Part shown: in pieces, positions 24,101-39,056 of the stretch | Numbering within the stretch: the stretch's first letter is position 1 | Layout of the letters: each line of letters starts with the position of its first letter | DNA from: Siphonodentalium dalli | Taxonomy: Eukaryota; Mollusca; Scaphopoda; Gadilida; Siphonodentaliidae | Direction: 5' to 3' | Assembly: GCA_032622095.1 (NCBI GenBank) | Contig: CP136065.1 | Span: 115,361,195-115,425,194 of the forward strand | DNA: 64,000 bases | Translations under genes and position numbers: made by a program | Notes under the pieces: generated by a model | The model's input: the letters and a program-made list of their open reading frames with translations, nothing else | Database searches by the model: none | Told to the model about the DNA's origin: nothing

Positions 24101-27100
24101 AAACAAGATCACGTGCCCGATTGGGTCAGTTGCTAAATAAAGATTTGATGGATCATGCGGATCGATACACAAATTCCATTGGTGGTATTAACATGCAGTA
24201 TTATATGATCATTAATAAGATTTAATAAGTCAACATCTGCCTGGTAATTTATTCGCAATGTTACCAAAAACTCGCAGCAGCATCAGGGCAATATATAACC
24301 AGGGTGCTGATCGTTCTCAGTAAATCGGGAGAGCGGAACTATATCGCCTGAGGCACGTGATCAAGTCGTGAGAGGGCCAAGGTCTTTTCGCAAGATTCGA
24401 AAATTGGGGAAAGTATGTATTTGTTTGAAATTACCTCCCCCACCCTCCCCCTTTTTTGTTTGATTGGTTGTTTTGTGATCCTGCGGCATTCGCTTGGCAC
24501 TGACCAGCAGACATCACTAACCAGGGGGTCTAGTGTCTCGTTTCAGGTCTGGGTTCCCACGGACTCCGCTTGTTTGCTTGTGGCCATGGCGCATTGGGGG
24601 CCAAAAAAGGAAGACGCGAAGCAAGAAATGGATAACTGGACAGTGAACATCCTACCAATAATTTTACGACTACCTTTTTGATTAATAATTCATTAAATAA
24701 AGGTAGTCAATCAGGCAGACCTATCTTTGTTGTGTTACGACCCTGCGGGATAAAAATATTTATCAATGAGTATTTAGTCACCATTATTCATTTAACTTCA
24801 ACGCAATCCACATCAGCCATTTCATAATACAATTGCATAATGAGATTCTCTCTGGCACTCTGCCAAGGTGTGGCTATATTTGAATGTTTCTTTACTTGTA
24901 AAATTGCTATTAAATCAGGTGAATTCTAAGTAAAATTAAAAAGGCTGCAACTCGTGCAAATATAATTGGACCACACTTTCGAACTTAGCCTGTATTTTTT
25001 ATGAAAAACGCACATTCTAACTGTAATTCTGATCACATAATCCAAACTGGAGTTATGGGTCATAAACCAAAATGTTATGAAATCAGATAAATTCTAAGTC
25101 AAATAAGGACCATAACTCATGTAAAAATAATTGGACAGAACCCATATTCGAACTTGGCCTGTATTTTTGGCTGAGGAACCAAATATTTGCAGTATAATAT
25201 GTATTCCCTTTAAGATTTCTACCTAATAAGCTATATGGTATATCCCTCAAATGTTCTTGGTACACGAAGGGTGAAACAAAATTTGGTACAGATTATCGAT
25301 GGTAAGATATCGTACTATTATTTGTAAAATGTCACTTCGGGTGACATGCCTATATAAGCCTGTGTGAGAGGCGTATCTTCCTTTTTCATAATCCTGAGCT
25401 TGTGGGGTGGGTTGTTATTTAAAACTGGGAGGCACTCCAGTTTAGTGGGTAGTAATCTTATAGGGAATACAAATACTGTGACCTCTTCGGGCGTAATATT
25501 TTTTACTTCAGTAGACCATCGTAATTTTAGAATTATTATAATTATAGAAGTCATTCTGGTCTTGAGAGTATGAAAGTTTTCTTGCCAAAACGGATCCTAT
25601 TATTCGCAAGAGCCGTTATCATACAGCCTTTAAATAAGTGACATATTCTTAATGACTTTGATTCTTGAAAAATATATATACCTCAATAGTTTCCAAATTG
25701 TTATGTATATAGCAAGATAAATGCTCATAAATATGGAAGGATCGAAGCCTTTTGTTCACATGTTCGATCATCAAAGTGGCGAATGTGTTATAGTTTCAAA
25801 AGCATGGTTATCTTGTTTAGCATGAAGTTAGTTATCCATATCTGAGATCCAGGATGCTGGTTGTAACATACTCAGTGCTTAGCTTTTTTTTCAACAAAGT
25901 GTAGTAACTTATGGTTGTGCCATTTGTGAGTGGTTCCTTGGTTAGTTGTATATACAAGGTACATATAAATATACACAACTCTGAAGGTATCCGATTATCG
26001 TAAGCAAGTTTATTCTGAGAGAAATTGAGAATCTGCTCATGCACACACATCATGAAGCGATATCTATTATATATGTATCAGATTTATGAAGGCACGGACT
26101 CAGTATGAGTGTTCATTGCTACGAATGTGCTTGTGCAGCGAGTGCCAACAAATTCTCATTTCTTATTGAAATGGCCATGTATCGATCGGAATGACATATT
26201 GAGTTTTTCTGGACCGATTTTCGCCCATGTCAGGGTTAGAACCAGTGCCAACCTTGTCTATTCCAGACTGCGATGATCTTATCCATGACCTAAACAACTC
26301 GACTACATCGACATCCTTAAATAAAAATGTCAATGATACTGTAGCTCAACTTGTAGAAGGGATAATTTCGTGTGTTATAGTCAATGGAGTGCTAAGGAAT
26401 GTGGAAGTTAAAATGTCTAAGTAATACTAGATGTCGTCATGAAGATATACATGTATATGAAGTTTGGGATTCAGCAAGTGTATGTCAACCTCCGTTGCAA
26501 ATTTCATGAGGATAAGATGAACAGTACAAAGTATAGCCTGCGCTAATGGATTGAATTTGATTTTGCCGAATGACCCCAAAATGACTCCTTCCCATCTGCA
26601 TGTCAATGTCAAAACATCCATGACAAATTTTATAATTATCTGACCAAAGGTAAGGCCTGTAGCACGTACTAATGGATTTACATTGTTTAATACTGAAAAA
26701 CAAGATGGCAGACAGCAGCCATGTTTTTTGGAAAATTCAACCCAAAACATATCACTCCCATTCATGTCAATGTCAACATCCATGACAAATTTCATAAATA
26801 TCTGACCAAAGGTACGGCCTGTAACAGGTACTAATGGATTTACATTGTTTGATACTGAAAACCAAATGGCCGACAGCAACTATGTTTTTTGGCCAATGCA
26901 CCCGAAACATATCGTTCCCATCTATATGTCAACCTAGATGGCAAATTTCATGATGACCAGATGAACGGTACGGCCTGTAGCCATTGCTAATGAATGAATT
27001 TTGAAATCCAAGATGGCCGCTGGTAGCCATGTTATTTTGCCGAATGACCCCAAAATGACTTGATCTATCAACATGTCAACATCCATGACAAATTTCTTAA

Positions 27101-30100
27101 CGATCAGACCAAAGGTATGGCCTGTAGCCATGCTAATGGGTTTACATTGTAATACTGAAAACCTAGATGGCCATATTTGTTTACCAATTTACCCCAAAAC
27201 ATACTGTTCCCATGGAACATTTCATGATATAAAAAAAATGGTAAGGACTGTAGCCCGTGCTAATGGATAGATTTTGAAATCCAAGATGGCGACCATCTTT
27301 TTTTGCCGAATGTCCACAAAATGAATCGATCCCTTCTGCATGTCAATGTCTACAGCCATGGCAAATTTCAAGACAATGGATACCTGATCACATAATCATG
27401 AGTCCAGGAATACATCACACTGAGCCAACAACTCCACCCATCTTAAAGTAATCTATCTACACAGAATTAACTCCAAACATAGGGTGACATCATTGCTTTG
27501 TTTCTAAGCCATGTTAATATGGTGATGAAGCATTTTAAAAGCTGTTTTATGTGTTTGTACACGATTAATATGGGTTATTATATCCATGGTCTGTGTAAAT
27601 ATATACTGTTTAGAGTTTCATTACCTTTTAAATACTAATGTCATATCATTCAATCATATGATTCTTGTCATTAACGTTAAGGCAATCAATCCATTGATAA
27701 TCCATACCAAATGTTGTTTCACCCTTTGTGTACCAAAGACATAGGAGAGATATACCATATTTGGAATTCTTTGTGGGATCTAAACTGGATTTATCAATCG
27801 AAAACCAATATGTTAACATATGGACAGACGAACAGACTGATAACATGATACAACCAATTTTTCAGACCTGCGTATAAAAAGCAGGAGCAATGTAAGGTGT
27901 ATGTTAATATTACAATATGAACATCTGAAGCCAATAACAAAGTAAATATTATGCCTACATCTTAATTGCATACTCACATTATTGACATTTATGGGTAAAA
28001 ACATATTCTGGAACATTGTTGTCATCAACTTTAAATGCATTCCATCTCCGCTGAAATTGTTCATCACAAGTAAAGGATGACTCTCAAACTGCTTCTGCTC
28101 CATGTAGTATCGTTTTAGAGAGGATATCACATCACGCGCAAGGCAGAAATCTTCCACTCTGAATGTTAATGTAGGCCCTTTTGGAATCCTCATGATTTTT
28201 AAATTCACTGACTCGTCAGTCATTGAAGCCGCAATGAAATGTGTGACATTCAAAGGTCCTGCAATGCTAACAAAATCTTGAAGAGAGTTCTTTTTCCTTG
28301 CCTGAAATAATTAATGTATGTTTAACGTATAAATCTTCCTTTTAATCCTCAAACACACAGGTAAGGCTAACCCAGTTAATGAAGTAGTTTCATCAGTCAT
28401 ATCCTCACTAATATTATATTACCTTCTTAAAGCTGGATAATTTTCATATTTCTGCTAATTGGGCCCATTTAGGGTAGTATCGGAAGGGATTAATTGTTTG
28501 CCCCTGATTTTTGACCTTTTAAAGGGGCACTGTCCACTAAATCCAGCCATTGATGGGACCATCTCCTTTTATACCCAACAGAATATATGCAACAAATGAA
28601 AGAAGTTATGACCTCAGTCATAAATTAATTACCATGTTGTTTGCATCATGAGTGTATTTTGCACCAATCCATGGCTCAAATTCATTCATTTGTTGCATAT
28701 ATTCTGTTGAGTATAAATAAAAGGAGATGGTCCCGCAAAAGGAAATATTTAGTGAAAAGTCCCCCCTTTAATAACATGTGTTAGAGATTTGGACTATTGG
28801 TGGTTGTGCAGTCATTAATGTAACTCTGTTCTAGATAGAGAGGGAGAACAGCTGAATATGCCCCTTAGGAAATGTTCATTCAATATTTTCAACAAACTGA
28901 TACAGGGCTAGATTTAACTGGATTCGCATCACAATTTGCGATGCAATTTCCTATTTCTGCTAACCAATTTACAATGAAAAACATGTATTAGTAGGGAATT
29001 CTGTACAAAATCTACCCAGTGCTGCAAAATGCTATACAAATTTAAAAAATTGAATCCACCCCTGAACTGATATAGACCGTTTGTTGAACTTATTATCTGA
29101 ACATTTCCCACCAATGAATAGAAATCCTTCTGCACTTGTATTATCAGTTGTTTCTGTCTGTCGTCAGCTCATATTTCCTAAGGATGAACAATAGATCATT
29201 CCTATGTATGCTTTTATGACTGATAGGAGATTCTGTTCAGTAAAGAAAGGGTTTAACGTAATTTTATTCCAGATAAAGAGGGAGAACAGACAGACCACAT
29301 TTAAGAGATTTAAGTAATAAATTCTTTCATAGTGATTCATTCATAGGAATGTTTAGCTAATCTACATATATAAAGCCAAGTGTTTGTCTCTGTGTTTATC
29401 TGTGAGCGTTTAAAAATATATCACTCCCCGTGTCCGATTGTGCCCAAATTTTGACCGTATCCTGAGGCACATCTTAGAATACGACATGCACAATTTCCAA
29501 CCCATGTACGTATTGAGTACCATGCGGTTTTGAAAAATGAACATATCTTCCCTCAGATGAATCTATATATCTCCCAGTTGAATGGTGATATCCACTATTC
29601 AAAACATAATTTCGTAAAGCGTATCCGATTTTATCATACATAGTTGACATTTTTTGACGTTATGTCGTTCATTTGAAACATAATTATCAGCCATTAACGG
29701 TGGATAATGCATATATCAATAGAAAAATATATGTTTAATTAGCCATAAAATTGTCTAGCCTACAGAGCATTTTGCAAAAATACTAAAATGTGGGCACCCA
29801 GCATAATTTCGGGTGTCAAAGCCATGGATCAATCTTGCAATGAGATGTCACCAAACCAGATTTGGGATGCCAAAGATGCAGATGATATACTTCGCATTTT
29901 GATGGTTTCTGATTGAAAATATCCCCATTATCATTCGGACAGGCCGGCACATGGACCATCTTTAGGGTGAGGGTGCATTTGCAAGGGCAAACACGTGTAT
30001 GTTTGTGTTTTATGTGCTAATATCATATTAATAGTATAGGCTATCCTGTGTTATTTTATATAATAGGCCCGGATCTGTACAACAAATGGAAACATTAAAT

Positions 30101-33100
30101 CAGTGTAAATCATGAGTTAGCAGGGACATGGCTAGAGGGTCCCTGTAATAATAATTCTAGAACCGAACAAGCCGAAAACTAAATCTGTGAACAATACAAT
30201 TTGATAATCAACGTGTCGCTGAACATCCATAACAATTTTGGTTAGAATCATACACCAAACTCTAAAATGCATGCTCAGACGGAGTCCGCTGATAAGGTAA
30301 GATAAGATTCATTTTGGTTAAACATACATATCAATTACAGTATATGCAACCTATATGATAACATAGTAGAGTCTTATGTAAATATTATGGCCACTGCATG
30401 ATGTGGTCCTAGAGCTAAATTATAAAAGTTATAAATTATAGTGTAATTTACATGTGTTCATAACAATCATGACAGTATAAACATGTTTCACAGTGAAGTG
30501 TATATTACCAATAGCAGTATGTACGTTGTATATATAGTATGTATATACCCACAGGGTAATTCGATAACCAAAGACGATTCTGGGTTCCTACATGTAACTG
30601 TTAATTGCTTTGTGTCATAATTTCAATGATGTATTGGCGAGCTCATTGTGTATACGTTACACCATTCATATCAGAAAGCCAGCCACTACAACCCCATGCA
30701 CCAAAACCCCACCCAACCAATGTGCAATTACAAACGAATACCCCAGTCTGACGCCCCAACCAATATACACGTGCGTCCATACAGCAAAATACACTAGGGA
30801 AATCCACATGCACACACCCTATACCACAACAAACACACACCCACCCCATGTACACGTGTACAAGATTTCTGATCTATATTGTTTGCATGTGCCACAATTG
30901 TATTGTGTAATAATATTTATACTTTGTCATACCGAACATGTCCGGTGATTGGAGAATAAATTCTGAGTCTGATTTTGTTGATACGTGGTGTTGTAGCTTT
31001 GTAAGTCCATGCTGACCACATGTGTTACAAAGACACAATAATTTTAGAGGTGATAGGCCCATCGACATCCAGATGAGAAGGCACACAAGTGTGCCACACA
31101 TAATGCATTGTGATCATAGTGTGTGGATGTTTAGGGTTAAAATAGAATCGTCACAATATTATCTGTTGACTCTTGAAAAAGCCAGACATTGTATAATTGG
31201 TATCCATATGATATCTGTGAGTGTATTTGAGCAAAAAAGCTGGCGCTGCAGCCGGCTGTGACTTATAAGACATGCGCAGTAGGAAGCTACAGCGGCCAGG
31301 GAAATGAATGGCAACTATCACTAAACATTGTACTCCGACTCTGATAGGAGAATCTCTTATCGGGGAGATATTTTTTTAATACTGCTCCCTGGCGACACAT
31401 AATTTTCATTCCCATTTTGTTGGCATCAAACTAGATATTTTATATCTATGATATATTTATTGTTTGGTGAATAACTTATTTCGTAAAAATATATATAATT
31501 ATATCTTGTTTGCATATGCCGATTTAGAGAACGAGATATAATCACATATCATACTCTTTTAAATATTATATTTTTAAAAGTGTAATATATATTTCCTTAA
31601 AGAAAGCCTGAACACTGAACTATATGGATATATGTCCTGCTTTGCAAGCCACGGTAGGAAAGGGTTAACTTTTTTGTCGCCTCCGGACGATCATTGTCCT
31701 GCTGATTAGTCACGCGTGAACTGTCCCAACATACCCAGATGTACGCATGAGAATCGTCAGTTTTATTTCCGACTCAATCAGGAGATTGGCGAATTGCGGG
31801 CTTGGGAATGGCACCGCCATGGGAGGGCCCTATGATAGTTCAGTGTTCAGGCTTTCTTTAAGGAAATATATATTATACTTTTAAAAATATATAATATTTC
31901 CGCCAAAGGAAGCCTTCACACTGAACTATACGGATTAGAATGCAAGCCCAGGAGGAGGCACGAGCAATAAAGTTAATAGCCAAATTTTGAGGGAATGTAT
32001 TCTTCTAAAACAGATTGTACCAAAATATGAACTATTTAATGAATATGTTATGATTAGTTACGTGAAATAACTCATATAGTTAGAGTGCTATATTGCTCAA
32101 ATGTGTACCTCCCCCCTTGTTTTGGAAGAAACATCCCAGGAGGTGCCATCCAATTCATAGTTGCGGGCGAACCGAGCAAGGATAACTGAAGGAGAAACTC
32201 TCTCGTTCTTCTCTTTCTTTGTCGTCTTCTTCATTCTTCATCTGTCAGTTCTAAGGTCCCACCCGCCATGGGATGCAAGGGGACGAACTCACTCTCCGCC
32301 TTAGCGACAGAATGACCTGCACAGGAGGAGACCTACTCCGAAGATGGCGAGATAACCAACATTAAGAGTTAACTAACTGCTGTTCGCCAAAGCAAAAGGC
32401 AGATAACCTGATGCCCAATTTGTGGCACAGGGATCAAATTGAGAACCCATTAGGTCAGATCTGGAATAATCAGGTCTGAACCTCTGCCCAGAACATCATG
32501 TCACTTTCCCCCAAACATGCAGCAGAACGACCTAGGTGTGTGATAGGTAGGTTAGTGTGAAGCATGCAGCAAACTAGGGGAAGACCTGCTCTAAAAATGG
32601 CTCCCCTAGGAAGGAAATGAATGAAATTATCATCCTCCTAGTAAAGGACACACATCCCTTATAATGTTGCATTTTTACTTATTTAATTTTAATAGCCATG
32701 ATAGAGAGGAATCCCCCTACCTAAGTGGTCCTGTTTAAGGCATGTTTAAGGAAAATAGGACAAATCCAGCATAAACCGAAGTGCGCAGAGTTGGCAGCAT
32801 GGTTTCAGGCCCTTATGATCGAGCGTCTGGTGCCATGGGGATGGGATCCACTCGTACGGGGTGGTCCCTTGCCTGCGGGGAAAGGTCTGTAATGCTGGTC
32901 AATGAGCTTCCTCGAAAGCTAAGCTGGACAGCGCAAACGTCTTTGCCTGTTTTATTGTCTATGTGCCAGATAATCAAATTGATATGGGCAATAGAAGTAT
33001 GAAGAGCCATGTGATGGACTCTTGTCAGAAAGGCTATTGGCAGTGGTCGTGGGGCACGTGACAATATAAATGCTTTCCTCTAAATGGGCTTCATTCGTGT

Positions 33101-36100
33101 GTGAAGTCTATTCGCCATATCAACGGTACGAAAGGTCTGGACACGTATATATTTGAAAATTCATTTAGACTCCTGCTAGTCAATGAATACCTTCAAAACT
33201 CCTACCATGCCCTTTATGAACAATGCACGTTGTATTGGATGTACAGCACGTTATTGTACCAAGCTCACATTTGATATGGTTACTTGCCATAAATAATGTC
33301 TCCCCCCCCTCGTCGTCTTGGAATACCACTGCTAGTATATCGTTATTCATTGGGGACCGTCATCCAGGCATCTCAAATTTTGGCCACGGTCGCCAGTAAT
33401 GCTGCGAGAAACGTCGCGGCCACATAGGGAATCGAGCATTCCACAGCAGCAATTGACTGTGGGCCAGTTAACTGGAGGGGTCGACTCAAGTCACCACGAT
33501 TCTAAATCCTGTCAGGCTGAGATCATGAATAATTCCATTGCAAATAACACTTTCACATTACCATAATTGAATCAAGAAGGGGAAAGGATCGAAAGTATCT
33601 TCAAATATTTTTGTAGATAGTGAAACCATGATTAAACACCGTCAGAGTGACGACAAGATAGAACGCAAACCTGAGCGCCCATGATTTGTAATTTGGGTCC
33701 CAATTAGAGCCATATCCAGAATCGTAGTAACCCGACACCCTCTGTCTGTAAACCTGAACAGGAAGGATAGCAGTTATGTTTGTATTCCGGAAGGAAACAC
33801 CATTTAGTCAAGAAACAACCCAGCAAATTTGAAATGATGGGTTAATTTTGGATAAAAGTCGCAATAATAACTAAAATCTGGAATTGAAACAAGAGTGAAA
33901 TTGTCATCACGATTAATTTTAGACCGAATCCCACAGATCACCATTACTAGGCCATCACGAATATCATGCACCGAGAGCAAGATAAGCCCATCGGCTCAGA
34001 CCGGTTTGCGTAGAATCGCAGCTATTGTTCATCAGAGCAGAAACTACTAGATAGATATGAAAGCAACCTACATGGCTGAGAGTTATCAGTAGCTATGATG
34101 TCCGTGGGACAATGACATGTCATGTTTGCAATCATTAAATGCTAGCAGTTCTAAATTCGAGAGTGAAGTAGATGCGCTGTACGAGAATCGAATCATGAAC
34201 AGAATTCTGAACCTTGTCAGATATCAATCCCTGTCTGAAATTAATAATGACACTACCGATTCTTAGTACTACTACAGTCATTAAGTAACCAATTAACAAT
34301 GATTATTAAACATGAAACAGTTCCATTCTGATATTGATAAACTGTAGTCAACTTCAAGCGTCGACAAACACATCTGGATCATGGAGACATGTGTGACAGA
34401 ATTGAAACATAAAACACAAAGTATTATGTGAAAGCACGTTGTTCTGATGAGTAGCGAGGGAATTAATGAAAGAAAATTCCCCAAGATGAAACGCCATGGT
34501 ATAAGAACATTCGCACGAAATTAGGAGACTGCGGATAGCGAATCACATGGCAGTTACGGTCGGACCAATTCTAACCTACCTTAGAGGTTCTAGAATAAGG
34601 CCATATATGTATTTCGCACAATAAACGTAACCTTATGATAGATATCATCATTAGTAGCGAGGGAATGATTGAAAGAAAATTCCGCGAGTTGAAAAAACCA
34701 CGAGTAAAATAACACGAAATTAGGAGACTTCGGTTATTAATGCGAACCACGTGGCATTAACAGTCTGACCAAGTCTATCATACCTTATAGGGTCTATAAG
34801 AATTCCATATATGTATTGTTCACAACAATCGATGTGCATCGTATCATTGAAATGATGGTCGCGCTATGGCGAATTGGAATTTAGACGCAAATAAGTGATC
34901 GGCAGTTTGTCGAAAACACGGAACAATTGTATGTTTGAAGCGAAACGGCCATGAATTCGAAACCGATAATGATAAAAATGAACGCGGAGGCAACCAGAAA
35001 GAATTATTGTCTAGATAAACTGAATTTGTTGAGTTTGTAGGTGAAACTCCAAATTCAAAGACACCCTGATACTTATACTTGTTGTTGGCTCTGCGGTAGG
35101 AAAAAAACTGACGATTCTCATGCGTACATCCGGGTATGTTGGGACAGTTCACGCGTGACTAATCTGAGCAAGACAATGAGCGTCCGGAGGCGACCAAAAG
35201 GTTAACCCTTTCCTACCGTGGCTTGCAAAGCAGGACATATATCCATATAGTTCAGTGTGAAGGCTTCCTTTGGCGGAAATATCAGATTTATGGAGGCATG
35301 GAATTAGTACGAGTGTTAATTGCTTCAAATGTGCTTGCTGCAGGGAGCGAGACCATTGGTGAATTGATATCGCAACATAATGCCAACATTATGCCGGTAT
35401 AATATTATCCATCAGCCACATTCCAAGTTCGGAGTAGCGGTACAATAGTTAGTGACCACCAGCTGTGGCTGGCTGCAGCTTTCTGTAGCTTTCTACTGCG
35501 CATGCCTAGCCGGCTACAGCTGTAGCCTGTGTTGCTCAAATACACTCTGTATATTCAATAAGATGATTCGGTTTCATTGTCGTGTAACGGTCTACTCGAG
35601 TGGAACGAGTCATAAAGTCTGTAAAATAACATGATTACAACAAATCGTTGATACTTCATAGCGTTTCGTCCTGCATATGTGGTCTATATACAAACCCAAA
35701 GTATGTTAATACTAAACAAATATCCGGTTATCTGCATTCATATGAACGAGTCAGAACGACAGCATTCAAGTGCGTCTGATCAAGGCATCACGTTATCATT
35801 CATTCACCTATTTGAAATTGCAAATTTGAATGCTGAGATGGGTGTTCAACTAATTTCAATTAAATCCATTCATAATAAATATGAACACAATATTTTTCGA
35901 ACATGTTATGAATTCATATTTCAGATGACATTCGCTTTCTAATTGCAGATACACATAAAAAATACGCGAAAACTCATCAGAACTCCTTAGTGCTATGCAT
36001 ATTTACTGCACAGAAGATCCGCATTTAGTGACATCTTGGTCTGTGACTTTGACATCTATCTGGACAGACAGTTGTCCCTCCATATAGCGCATATTGAGAA

Positions 36101-39017
36101 TGACACTAATTTTTAAAAATCTGTTGAATCCTATGCTTCTTTGACAGATTCAGCAATATACCGGCATTTGTTTTGGCAGCGTGGAAGGCCAGGAACTATA
36201 CTAGTGGATGGATGTTCTCAAAAATTTGAGTGAGAAAAAGCAAAAATACTATTGAAAAAGTTCTCATCAAATTATTAAATGGTTTGATCTGGGAGAACTG
36301 ACCGGCAGCGGGTGGGTAAATACTCCTGCTTCATGTGGACGTACATATTCGTTGTCTGTTTTACGATGAGAAAGAAACACACATATTCCCATATCATAAT
36401 ATGTGAAAATGACTGGTTTGGTGATACCTTCGGGTTTGGCGATACCACGTACACGTGGGTGATTTCAGGCCAATCGGTACAAGAGAATAAAGCGTTTCCC
36501 AAAGGTTATCAAGATGAAATTTTTACTGATATAATGCGTTACCTTCTCTAAAGATGAATGTGGTTTCAGCGGCGTCAGTCATAAATTCCGGACAAATTCT
36601 GCGCACCGTTTGCCGGCTTTCTTTATATCATTATCAGCACTGATGGTATTTTTCTACATGTCATATTTGTCACCCATCAGTTTTTACCTAAGACGTCTTA
36701 AAGGGGCATATATGAGCAAAAAAGAGCATTCCTAATCCTTATCAGCTTGGAATATATGTAGGACAATTGGTACACAGTGGTCACATGGCCAGGGGAAAGT
36801 CATCGGATAGGCGCCTTCGACTTCAGATGACTGATAATCGCATGATAAAGAGAATTTATTATCAGCTCAGAAAATACAAGGGAAACTTGTGCACATACAT
36901 AACTTAAAGGCACTAATAATAAGCAATCAAGAGCATTTATTATCAGCTTAAACTAATTCTTCACAAGATGTTCATGCTTGTCACCTGTCATTTTTGATGG
37001 GCAATACTCTAGTATATATATATAAAATCCCTGATGCCAGTTTGTGTGGAAATTTTTGGAATGCTTTCTGGGAGAAACAAGCAAATGCCAATTTATTTTA
37101 ACTGAAAAATTTTGTGAAAAAGAAAATTTTATGGATCACATGTAAATGCTGTTTGGCCAACGACTCAAGTATGGAGTGACTATAAACTTGTGGATCTCAT
37201 ATCATGGCTAGGTTTGTAATATGTACATACTTTGAGGTGTGATGCTGTGTATGGTTCCATCATCTTCTTCAAATCAGCAACCAGAGCTTTTACATGTTTT
37301 CCTACAAGACCCCTGCTGAACACAAAAGAGTGTGGACACTTCTTGTATTCCTCTTCCTGTACAATAGCCTGCTGTTTCTTCAAAGTTTTTACACGCTTGC
37401 TCTGAAATTGAACCAACACAGGTTTAACATAGAGTCACTTGGCAACATTTAGGAGAAGGTTGGGGCATAGTGAGATAAAAATATTTTTGAGAGAATGCTA
37501 TCTCAAAATCTATCGAGAATCAATGGTATAATGACAAATATATACATAATTATGACCCTAAAATTGCCAAATGTTGGAACATGTCTATTTCGGCCAAATA
37601 ATGTCTTTTTGGGAATACTAGGTTAGTACGGGTCTGTTCTTGCCTTTGGTGAAGCAAATGAATCGATTGGTAAAATATTGGAAACCATGCAGTCATCACA
37701 ATCACGAATATATGCGACACTTGTAAATAATTGAAACATACATTTACTTATGTACATAATTGTGGGACACCTTGTTATGCGAAGTTGATATCCCAGATAC
37801 AGGTGATACAACTATTGTGTATATTGGGGTTTAAGGTTCCTCAATTCTCAACTGTACACACCTGAGATATAATATTGAGGTGACTTCACCAACTGATATA
37901 TAACACAAATTGAAGGACACTTACTAACATTAATAAAAACATGCAGTTTGCCATAACCGACATCAAGGTAGTATTGAAGCAATACAGAGATCAGGGACAC
38001 ATAATTTTACTTAGGCAAGCTGTAAATCCAGGGTTCTGGGATATCTATATATGTATATTCAGAAATGAAAGAGTTAACTAATGTAAACAATTCCACCATT
38101 TTTATCAAATAAAACCAATCACTTTGTTGTCCAGAGGAATCATGCTGTGTAGGACTGACCTAGAAACATTTGAATAGGCGAGATCGCACCCAGGATGATA
38201 CGCTGATTTGATTCAGCCGGTCTCAAAACAGGATAATCCAAACTCACAAGGGCCAGAATGATCTCAGTCTGTATTATCAGATATACACATCAAGTTCGCA
38301 TGTTTGAATGGGTGGATGGAACATTCTATGAAATAAGTTTTTTCTGTAAATTAATTCTCCTTGACAATTAGTTGGATAATTGTGAGTACAGTGGTGTGCA
38401 TTTTATAGTGGTTGCATGAATTTGCCGATTTTGCTAAACAAATTCCAAAAGAATGGACATCTGTGCATCATGACTAGGGTTGCCACGACTATGAGTTTTC
38501 AGAATTGACTAATCAAACGTTATAGTCGACGGTTAGTTGATTAACCATTCATATATGCAGCCTACATTACACCCAGGTAAACAAGTGATAAATGTGAAAT
38601 TGCAATGACTACTTTACATCCAGTCTGAAAACAGTTATAAACTCTAAGTCAGCAGGCTTGTCACTCTGAGGCCCCGCCAGTCATCAGCCACCTAAAGTCA
38701 AATTTGCTTGCCCGATAAACGCCCTCCTCATCGCTATTCCCGCGGACGAGAAATAAAAAAATTATCTGTCCATTCAATCAATGTTCCCTGTGAACATGCA
38801 TTGCAGTGTCAATTGAAAGAATGTGGAATTGTCGCATACTTATAGAAAACGGACTATAGTTAGTTTGCAGAGAATTCCATTGTGTATTGATTACATCACC
38901 TGACATACATATAGCACTTAGTTTATTTCACGGGCTTCGCTGTGTGCACACGCTGCTTGTTACTGTACTTTTAGTTTAGTTATTCAAAGTGAGTGAAGTG
39001 CATAGTATCGTGCAGAT

Positions 39018-39056
<39 letters not shown>

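Larger units (their letters stand above)
16261..24755 (+). mobile_element. Ngaro-like tyrosine-recombinase retrotransposon (DIRS order), defective
   Basis: The element has split direct repeats in the order A1 (16261-16689), coding region, B1 (23842-23999), A2 (24000-24428), spacer, B2 (24587-24755). This layout is diagnostic of the PAT/Ngaro branch of tyrosine-recombinase retrotransposons. It encodes an SGNH hydrolase, gag-like protein, RT-RNase H and tyrosine recombinase, and has no methyltransferase domain, which points to Ngaro. A1 and A2 differ at only two positions I could see, so insertion is recent, yet gag is frameshifted and the recombinase lacks a catalytic arginine. GC content and CpG frequency are clearly above the surrounding intron. 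Confidence 0.93.
31211..35560. repeat. Inverted repeats flanking the second compound element
   Basis: GTGTATTTGAGCAA, a CAGCCGGCT box and CATGCGCAGTAG at 31213-31290 pair with their inverses at 35456-35555 (CTACTGCGCATG, AGCCGGCT, TTGCTCAAATACAC). These arms lie outside 31564-35282. Either an older TIR element was invaded, or the two insertions happen to be adjacent. Confidence 0.6.

Noticed and set aside
16261-24755. Classification as an LTR retrotransposon because of direct repeats at both ends
   Set aside because: The repeats are split (A1...B1A2...B2), there is no integrase or protease, and a tyrosine recombinase is encoded, so it belongs to the Ngaro/PAT type.
26427-26879. 150-codon minus-strand frame in the 26.4-kb array
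   Set aside because: Its internal repetition follows the tandem units; similar shadow frames appear across the 50.5-52.3 kb array.
31211-35560. Treating the outer CATGCGCAGTAG arms as the true ends of the second compound element
   Set aside because: Copies 1 and 3 lack these arms at the corresponding places, so the arms probably belong to an older or neighbouring element.
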